Shown: piece by piece, positions 1 to 4,885 of the stretch | Position numbering within the stretch: position 1 is the stretch's first letter | How the letters are laid out: every line of letters starts with the position of its first letter | From: Chamaesiphon sp. | GTDB taxonomy: Bacteria; Cyanobacteriota; Cyanobacteriia; Cyanobacteriales; Chamaesiphonaceae | DNA length: 5,801 nt | Assembly (NCBI GenBank): GCA_020059425.1 | Contig: JAGVCD010000388.1 | Coordinates: 1 to 5,801, forward strand | Reading direction: 5' to 3' | Made by a program: the position numbers and the translations under genes | Notes under the pieces: model-generated | Database searches by the model: none | What the model saw: only the letters and a program-made list of their open reading frames with translations | Told to the model about the DNA's origin: nothing

Positions 1-1652
1 GCGATCGATTCCGCTGCCGTATGTCCCCCCGCCAACTGAGCAATCTCCTCCCGCCGCCGCCCCGAATCCAACCGCTCAATCTTCACCACCGTCCGCTCCG
101 CCGCCTTCTTCCCTTGCCCCTCCTTACGCACATGAAAATGGGCATCAGCCATCGCCGCCATAATCGGCTGGTGAGTAACACACAAAATTTGATGATGCGC
201 TGTTAACTGTTGCAGCTTATCGGCAATTAACTGCGTCACCTTTCCCGACACCCCCGTATCAATTTCATCAAAAATCAGCGTACTGGTGCCAGTCACGGCT
301 GAGAAACAAGCTTTCAGCGCTAGCAAAAAGCGACTCATTTCTCCGCCCGAAGCTGTGGCTAGCAGTGGCTGCATCACTTCACCGGGATTGGGGCTAAACA
401 AAAACGTAACTACATCTGCCCCGTGACTACTGGGAGATTGGGGCTGAAAGTCTACCTGGAATTGTACTTTAATCATCCCTAGCGGCTGTAACTCACTAAC
501 CAGTTGTTTTTCCAGGGTTTCTGCGGCTTGCCGCCGGAGCTTAGTCAGCCGATCGCATCCCACCATCAATTGCTCATACTGCTGCTGGACTTGTTGCGTG
601 AGGGCTTCGATCGATTCCTCCATCCCCATCAAATCCGCTAACTCAATTTGAATTTGTTGATAGTACTCGATCACTCCGGCTAAATCATTGTTATAACGAC
701 GACAGAGCTGCTTCAAAAACCGCAGGCGTTCTTCGATTTCTTCCAGTCTGGCTGGATCAGCTTCTAGACCGTCGCCATAACTATTTACTTCTCGTCCGGC
801 ATAGATAATTTGGGACAGGCCATTACTTACCGCTTCCAAAATAGGTTGTAGTTGGGGGTCGATATCCACCATGCCTATCAAAATATTTTCAGCTTTGCCC
901 AACAAATCAGCAGCGGCGGAAACTTCACCACTATCATTTTGATAGAGCAATTGATAGACCTGATAACTTTGCTGCTGCAAATCTACTACATGATTAAGGG
1001 TGCGGTGTTCTTGTTCTAAGGTTTCTAGCTCGTCGGGGGCTGCTAAGTTGGCTAAATCTAGTTCTTGAAGATGAAATTGCAACAAACTAACTTTTTCGGA
1101 ACGGGTGTGGGCTTGCTGTTGTCGATCGGCTAGCTGCTGCTGAGTCTGTTGCCAAGTGCTAAATAGTGTCGCTACTAACTGCCGTTGGCACAAAATCTTG
1201 TTACCACCATAACCATCCAAGAGCTGGCGCTGACCGGCCAGCAGATTTCCGGTTTGACCCTGGGCGGTAATTTCGACCAACTGCTCCCGTAGATCAGCCA
1301 TAATTTGTTTATTGACCAAGGTGCCATTGATGCGCAAGCGCGATCGCAGGTTATTTCCACTTAAACTCATCTCCCGGCTACAGACCAAATCGGTCTTCTG
1401 GTCAATCTGGTGGGCTTGCAGCCATGCTTGCAGGTGAGCTGGAGGTTGAAAAACTCCGGTCAGCCAGGCTTTTTGCGCACCTGTCCGCATCATCCGACTA
1501 TGCACCGATCCACCCAGAACGGCATCGATCGCATCTAAGATAATCGACTTCCCCGCTCCGGTTTCGCCCGTCAGGACATTCAATCCCCGGTCGAAGTCGA
1601 TCGTTAGTTCATCAATTAAGGCAAAGTTGCTAATGCGTAAAGACAGTAACAT
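1..1652 (-). CDS. recN: DNA repair protein RecN, C-terminus cut by window edge
   Basis: RecN is an SMC-like ATPase that acts early in repair of DNA double-strand breaks by binding and bringing together broken ends for RecA. The reading frame is open from ATG at 1652 to the left edge: 550 complete codons, with no stop seen. The start MLLSLRISNFALIDEL matches the canonical RecN N-terminus, so the start is secure although no Shine-Dalgarno is visible. Walker A GETGAGKS lies at residues 29-36. The stretch LVEITAQGQ, which carries the Q-loop region, sits near residue 130. A Gln/Glu/Leu-rich coiled-coil middle follows, roughly residues 150-390. The ABC signature SGGE is at 435-438, Walker B ends in D462-E463, and the switch histidine of CVTH is H494. 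All ATPase motifs are therefore intact. The family is usually about 550-590 residues, so only the last few to few tens of residues are missing. It is divergent from the kinase gene and shares a 113-bp upstream region with it. Confidence 0.96.
   Translation of the reverse strand, partial: MLLSLRISNFALIDELTIDFDRGLNVLTGETGAGKSIILDAIDAVLGGSVHSRMMRTGAQKAWLTGVFQPPAHLQAWLQAHQIDQKTDLVCSREMSLSGNNLRSRLRINGTLVNKQIMADLREQLVEITAQGQTGNLLAGQRQLLDGYGGNKILCQRQLVATLFSTWQQTQQQLADRQQQAHTRSEKVSLLQFHLQELDLANLAAPDELETLEQEHRTLNHVVDLQQQSYQVYQLLYQNDSGEVSAAADLLGKAENILIGMVDIDPQLQPILEAVSNGLSQIIYAGREVNSYGDGLEADPARLEEIEERLRFLKQLCRRYNNDLAGVIEYYQQIQIELADLMGMEESIEALTQQVQQQYEQLMVGCDRLTKLRRQAAETLEKQLVSELQPLGMIKVQFQVDFQPQSPSSHGADVVTFLFSPNPGEVMQPLLATASGGEMSRFLLALKACFSAVTGTSTLIFDEIDTGVSGKVTQLIADKLQQLTAHHQILCVTHQPIMAAMADAHFHVRKEGQGKKAAERTVVKIERLDSGRRREEIAQLAGGHTAAESI
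1340..1347. repeat. HIP1 octamer GCGATCGC (in recN)
   Basis: A perfect copy of the highly iterated palindrome of cyanobacterial genomes, inside the recN coding region. It supports the cyanobacterial origin of the window. Confidence 0.85.
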
Positions 1653-1722
1653 TAGATAACAAAAGATAAAGTTAATTTAGGGAGTTCTGCCATCATCACC
1701 TAGCAAAAGGCTCAGCAGAATT

Positions 1723-1748
1723 GTTACAATACTTTACAAGTTTACATA
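1723..1748 (+). promoter_or_regulatory. HLR1-like triple direct repeat (candidate RpaB binding site) in the recN/ABC1-kinase divergent region
   Basis: Seen: GTTACAAT (1723-1730), two bases AC, TTTACAAG (1733-1740), then directly TTTACATA (1741-1748). Known: HLR1 of cyanobacteria consists of two (G/T)TTACA(A/T)(A/T) octamers separated by two bases and is bound by the response regulator RpaB. Copies 1 and 3 fit fully and copy 2 misses only its last base; the first pair has exactly the HLR1 spacing. The element ends 17 bp before ATG 1766 of the kinase and starts 70 bp upstream of the recN start. Inferred: so close to the kinase start it would overlap the core promoter, suggesting repression, while for recN it could sit in an upstream position. 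A weak promoter pair, TTGTTA (1721-1726) and CATACT (1745-1750) with an 18-bp spacer, lies under it. The rest of 1653-1765 shows no further convincing signal. Confidence 0.6.
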
Positions 1749-1765
1749 CTCCGAGATTCTTGATT

Positions 1766-3724
1766 ATGAACACGGCCTCGCATGAACCTCCGGTGCAGAT
1801 GACGATCGAAGCCACTTCGGTGGAGATTGAGGAGCAGTGGCATGATCCTAATGATAGTTCGTGGCTGCGTTACGATCCAGAGGCCGTAGCTGAGTATTAC
1901 CAATCTAAGCCTTTCCAGGTGTGGGGCAGAGCGATCGCCATTTTCTTGCCGATGGTGTTCTTCGCCCTCAGTCTTTGGTGGGATAAAACCTGCGGTTGGC
2001 TCAAGAAAAACGAAGCAAAACGGGCTGTGCAAATGCGCAAACTGTTAACCAAGCTCGGTCCGGCTTATATTAAAATCGGCCAAGCCCTCTCCACCCGCCC
2101 AGACTTAGTGCCGCCCATTTATTTGGAAGAGTTGACCCGGCTCCAAGATAAAATTCCGCCCTTTTCTAACGATATTGCCTTTCAGTTTATCGAAGAAGGA
2201 CTGGGTGATCGGCCAGAATACATTTATGCCGAAATTAGTGCCGAGCCGATCGCCGCTGCTTCCCTTGGACAGGTTTATAAAGGCAAGCTCAAAACTGGCG
2301 AAACGGTGGCCATCAAAGTCCAGCGACCGGGTTTGGTGGAAAATATTGCTTTAGATATATATGTGATGCGCAGCCTGTGCCAATGGGCGCAAAATACCTT
2401 TGCGCGGATTCGCAGCAACTTAGTAGCCATTACCGACGAATTTGCTGAGCGCATTTTTGAGGAAATGGATTACGAAAATGAAGGCCGCAACGCTGAGAAG
2501 TTTGCTTTGCTCTACGGCAGTTTTGAAGATATTTATGTGCCCAAAATCTACTGGGAATACACCTCTCGCCGGGTGTTGACCATGGAATGGATTGATGGCA
2601 TCAAGCTGACAGATGTGGAAGCAGTAGCCGCCAATGGTATTAATGCCACTTATCTCGTCGAAATTGGCGTACAGTGTTCGCTGCGGCAATTATTAGATCA
2701 TGGTTTCTTCCATGCTGATCCGCATCCTGGTAACTTGCTGGCGATGTTTAATGGTAAGCTGGCTTATCTCGATTTTGGGATGATGAGCCAGGTCAAAGAC
2801 TATCAACGTTATGGCTTGCTAGAAGCGATCGTCCACCTAGTAAACCGTGATTTTGAGGGTTTATCCAGAGATTACGTCAAGCTCGAATTTCTGACCCCTG
2901 AAACCGATCTGAGTCCAATTATTCCAGCTCTCGCCAAGGTTTTTAATGGCTCGATGGGCACCAGCGGTACCAATGTCGCTGAGTTAGATTTTAAAAGTGT
3001 CACCGACCAACTTTCTAGTGTGATGTATGAGTTTCCCTTCCAGGTACCGGCTTACTACGCACTGATCATTCGATCGCTCGTGACTTTAGAAGGGATTGCG
3101 ATCGCCGTTGATCCAGATTTCAAAGTTTTGAGTAAAGCTTATCCCTACGTGGCCAAGCGGCTATTGACCGATAATGCCCCAGAGCTGCGCAGTTCGCTCC
3201 AAGATTTGCTGTTCAAGGATGGCTATTTCCGCTGGAATCGGCTGGAAAACTTGCTAAATAATGCCCGCGATAGCGAAGAATACGATTTGAGTTTGATTAT
3301 GAATCAATCGATCGATTTCATTCTGTCTGATCGGGGAGCAGCTATTCGCGACAAATTAGCAGATGAGGTGATTCGCAGTTTAGACGCGCTGGGTCAATCG
3401 ACTTGGAGTCGTTTCACTGCTCGTTTTCAAACCCAGCCGATCGCCCCTGATCCAGCGGCGACTAATGCAGCGAATACTTTAGGACATATCCAAAGAATCT
3501 GGGGGATTTTGCAACAAACTAAGGGTTTTGACCCGATGGTGATCCTGCCGATTATTCCGCAAATTTTGACTAAATCAGAGACTCAAAGTTTTGGTCGTAA
3601 GATTGCGGGCGGTCTAGCCCAGCGGTTTGCGGTGCGGTTAATTCGGGAGGTGTTGTTGCAAGATATGCCAGCCACTGCTGATGCCTTACCCACGGCATTA
3701 CCGCCTGTGCGCCGATCAGCTTAG
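1766..3724 (+). CDS. AarF/UbiB/ABC1-family atypical protein kinase-like ATPase
   Basis: A 652-residue member of the ABC1 (ADCK/UbiB/AarF) family, whose members support ubiquinone synthesis in bacteria and mitochondria and prenylquinone and tocopherol metabolism in cyanobacteria and plastids. Family motifs in order: KIGQ at 103-106, the alanine-rich loop AAASLGQ at 163-169 replacing the usual glycine-rich loop, ATP-binding lysine K184 in AIKVQRPG, an ExD motif E233-M-D235, catalytic-loop HADPHPGN at 316-323, and DFG at 336-338. All key residues are present, so it should bind nucleotide. Residues 56-72 form a hydrophobic segment that may associate with the membrane. The C-terminal third, after about residue 450, is the long extension common in cyanobacterial homologues. 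The frame stays open upstream to a TTG at 1721, but that would place coding over the HLR1-like element, so ATG 1766 is preferred; ATG 1799 is possible. Substrate is unknown. Downstream, 68 bp separate it from the ankyrin gene, with no strong terminator. Confidence 0.93.
   Translation: MNTASHEPPVQMTIEATSVEIEEQWHDPNDSSWLRYDPEAVAEYYQSKPFQVWGRAIAIFLPMVFFALSLWWDKTCGWLKKNEAKRAVQMRKLLTKLGPAYIKIGQALSTRPDLVPPIYLEELTRLQDKIPPFSNDIAFQFIEEGLGDRPEYIYAEISAEPIAAASLGQVYKGKLKTGETVAIKVQRPGLVENIALDIYVMRSLCQWAQNTFARIRSNLVAITDEFAERIFEEMDYENEGRNAEKFALLYGSFEDIYVPKIYWEYTSRRVLTMEWIDGIKLTDVEAVAANGINATYLVEIGVQCSLRQLLDHGFFHADPHPGNLLAMFNGKLAYLDFGMMSQVKDYQRYGLLEAIVHLVNRDFEGLSRDYVKLEFLTPETDLSPIIPALAKVFNGSMGTSGTNVAELDFKSVTDQLSSVMYEFPFQVPAYYALIIRSLVTLEGIAIAVDPDFKVLSKAYPYVAKRLLTDNAPELRSSLQDLLFKDGYFRWNRLENLLNNARDSEEYDLSLIMNQSIDFILSDRGAAIRDKLADEVIRSLDALGQSTWSRFTARFQTQPIAPDPAATNAANTLGHIQRIWGILQQTKGFDPMVILPIIPQILTKSETQSFGRKIAGGLAQRFAVRLIREVLLQDMPATADALPTALPPVRRSA
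1931..1938. repeat. HIP1 octamer GCGATCGC (in ABC1 kinase gene)
   Basis: A perfect HIP1 copy in the kinase gene, coding for part of the N-terminal hydrophobic segment (around residues 56-58). Confidence 0.85.
3098..3105. repeat. HIP1 octamer GCGATCGC (in ABC1 kinase gene)
   Basis: A second perfect HIP1 copy in the kinase gene, in the region after the kinase-like core. A CGATCG core lies 28 bp upstream at 3071-3076. Confidence 0.85.
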
Positions 3725-3755
3725 TACTTTTTGTAACCTTCAGAACTTCGGATAT

Positions 3756-3770
3756 TTTCTATAATAGAAA
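3756..3770 (+). promoter_or_regulatory. Candidate -10 box inside a perfect palindrome upstream of the ankyrin gene
   Basis: The 15 bases from 3756 to 3770 form a perfect dyad, TTTCTAT-A-ATAGAAA, with 7-bp arms around A3763. A consensus TATAAT occupies 3760-3765 at its centre. Transcription starting near 3772 would leave a leader of about 20 bases before ATG 3793. No good -35 hexamer lies 16-18 bp upstream; TTGTAA at 3731-3736 is 23 bp away, which is too far for a standard promoter. The dyad is AT-rich and lacks a following T run, so it is not a convincing terminator for the kinase gene. It could be a promoter, an operator overlapping one, or chance. Confidence 0.4.
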
Positions 3771-3792
3771 GCAGAATTCCCGTGGTTTCTTT

Positions 3793-4254
3793 ATGAGTGG
3801 TCAAGATCAGCAAATCCACCAACTCGCCCAAACTGGCCGCACCGCTGCCCTCGTTTCCTTGCTAGCCTGGGACCATAAATGGGCAACCGCCAAAGGCAAA
3901 TTCGATCGAACTCCTTTGCACTACGCCGCCGCCGTGGGCTCAGTAGACTGCATTAAGGCGCTGCTCTACCGTAGTCAATATTTGCACGTTACCTTAGAGC
4001 GTCCCCAATCGGTACCTGCTGAAAAAGCCTTATTATTGCAACAGCGATCGACCTTCATCGATCCCCCTGATAATCTCTACGCCTGGACTCCTCTGTTCTA
4101 TGCTGTCCAGAGCGATTCTTTACCCTGCGTTAAACTATTACTCGAATCCGGTGCCGATCCAAACCATTCGAGTACCTGTGATGAAACGCCTCTCCATTAC
4201 AGCAAATCTCCAGCCATTCGCGCCATTCTCATCGAATACGGTGCCCAAATATAA
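3793..4254 (+). CDS. Small ankyrin-repeat protein
   Basis: A 153-residue protein made almost wholly of ankyrin repeats, which normally act as protein-protein interaction scaffolds. A degenerate first repeat covers about residues 5-34. The second, about 36-63, carries TPLH at 40-43 followed by YAAAVG. The third, about 95-124, has TPLF at 99-102 and ends in the classical LLLESGADPN. The fourth, about 129-153, has TPLH at 132-135 and ends with IEYGAQI at the stop. Between repeats two and three lies a roughly 30-residue insertion (about 64-94) without ankyrin pattern. There is no signal peptide or membrane segment, so it is likely cytoplasmic. The start is the first ATG of the frame; no Shine-Dalgarno is evident. 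It lies 68 bp after the ABC1 kinase gene on the same strand and may have its own promoter there. The partner protein is unknown; the neighbouring kinase is only a guess. Confidence 0.88.
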   Translation: MSGQDQQIHQLAQTGRTAALVSLLAWDHKWATAKGKFDRTPLHYAAAVGSVDCIKALLYRSQYLHVTLERPQSVPAEKALLLQQRSTFIDPPDNLYAWTPLFYAVQSDSLPCVKLLLESGADPNHSSTCDETPLHYSKSPAIRAILIEYGAQI

Positions 4255-4289
4255 AAGTAGCCGCCCCCAGAATTAAATCTAGAGGCGGC
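4247..4289 (-). terminator. Rho-independent-type terminator of the lipoprotein gene (minus strand)
   Basis: Arms 4260-4271 and 4278-4289 pair around a six-base loop (4272-4277). The outer six pairs, GCCGCC with GGCGGC, are perfect. On the minus-strand RNA the two irregular positions (4266/4283 and 4268/4281) become G-U wobbles, giving an unbroken 12-bp stem followed by UACUUUUAUAUUU (4259-4247). On the plus strand the same two positions are C-A mismatches and the next bases are CACCCG, with no U tract. It therefore belongs to the leftward lipoprotein gene, whose stop codon is 38 bp upstream of the stem. Its U tract overlaps the stop codon of the convergent ankyrin gene. Confidence 0.8.
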
Positions 4290-4327
4290 CACCCGATCTA
4301 TCAAAATAATAAGTTAAGTCTTATTTA

Positions 4328-4846
4328 TTATTTCTTGAAACCATTCAAAACACCCAAAATGCTAGTGATCGCCGAAGAAGCTTCTTCTTTCTTAGGAGAT
4401 GCACCGCCCATAGCAGTTTTAAGCTTTTCAACACCAGCTTCAATCAGAGGGAACTTGTCGCCAGCAGCAGTTTTCACCATTGGTGAAGCAACTAGCCAAG
4501 CAGTTTCAAACTTAGCAAATTGGCTTTTAGCAGCATCCATTTTGCCATCTTTCAATGCTGTATTAGCTTGAACTAAAGCTGATCTAACAGGAGTAACAGC
4601 TTTTTCTAAACCAGCACTAGCAACTTTATCGCCACCAGCTTTAACTGCGTCTGCGCCGCTTTTTACAGCATCGCCACCGGTTTTAACCGCAGTATCAGCA
4701 CCAGTCTTAACTGCATCCGCGCCAGTTTTAGCAGCGTCGCCAACTTTAGTGGCTGTATCAGAAGCACCACCGCAAGCAGTCAAAGTTGCCGACAGAGCTA
4801 GGATTAAGCCAGCTGCTACTGCCATTGATTTTTTATTAATAGACAT
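4328..4846 (-). CDS. Predicted lipoprotein with glycine-punctuated heptad repeats, function unknown
   Basis: A 172-residue protein with a typical lipoprotein signal: a basic start (MSINKK), a hydrophobic core, and a lipobox L22-T23-A24-C25, so C25 should be lipidated and the protein membrane-anchored outside the cytoplasm. Immediately after follow six tandem units of the type G-A-D-A-V-K-T (residues 35-77), rich in Gly, Ala, Asp and Lys with no aromatic residues. The remainder, about 80-172, is predicted helical: an Ala/Lys-rich region with F-x-x-F-x-x-x-W spacing around 112-118 and a Lys/Glu-rich linker near 151-156, ending NGFKK. I do not recognise the family. The repeat region resembles LEA-like or apolipoprotein-like helices; the C-terminal part loosely recalls extracytoplasmic helical-bundle domains. 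Neither comparison is firm. The start is the only ATG giving a full signal peptide. It lies 39 bp downstream of the ABC-F gene on the same strand and ends before a strong terminator. Confidence 0.88.
   Translation of the reverse strand: MSINKKSMAVAAGLILALSATLTACGGASDTATKVGDAAKTGADAVKTGADTAVKTGGDAVKSGADAVKAGGDKVASAGLEKAVTPVRSALVQANTALKDGKMDAAKSQFAKFETAWLVASPMVKTAAGDKFPLIEAGVEKLKTAMGGASPKKEEASSAITSILGVLNGFKK
4616..4744 (-). repeat. In-frame tandem repeat of about 21 bp in the lipoprotein gene
   Basis: Six diverged units encode residues 35-77 of the lipoprotein: VGDAAKT, GADAVKT, GADTAVKT, GGDAVKS, GADAVKA and GGDKVAS. Five units are 21 bp; the third has one additional codon (24 bp). Protein units are much more alike than their DNA, whose third codon positions differ widely, so this is an old, protein-selected repeat rather than a fresh slippage product. 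Confidence 0.8.
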
Positions 4847-4879
4847 AAGAATCGATCCATCACAAACACTACAAGCTTT

Positions 4880-4885
4880 ATTATA
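4880..4885 (-). promoter_or_regulatory. Candidate -10 box for the lipoprotein gene
   Basis: On the minus strand a perfect TATAAT directly follows the TAG stop codon of the ABC-F gene (4888-4886). Transcription would begin near 4873, giving a leader of roughly 27 bases before ATG 4846. No TTGACA-like -35 is seen at the right distance, which would fall inside the ABC-F coding end, so an activator-dependent or extended type of promoter would be needed. The leader has only a weak purine stretch (GGA) as possible ribosome site. Confidence 0.45.

Noticed and set aside
21..206. Proline/leucine-rich 61-codon plus-strand frame
   Set aside because: It lies wholly opposite the recN frame, whose motifs in this region (such as the CVTH switch histidine) are clear; it is a shadow.
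3730..3737. Single HLR1-like octamer GTTACAAA on the minus strand after the kinase gene
   Set aside because: Only one copy is present; the expected second octamer two bases on does not match, so a lone 8-mer is not good evidence.
4303..4333. AT-rich hairpin (arms near 4305-4313 and 4320-4329) as plus-strand terminator of the ankyrin gene
   Set aside because: The stem is almost all A-T with a bulge and would be very weak; it overlaps the lipoprotein stop codon and lacks a proper U tract. Not reported as a feature.
4616..4744. Possible CRISPR-like or satellite repeat
   Set aside because: Units are contiguous, diverged, in frame and without spacers; they are a coding repeat in the lipoprotein gene.
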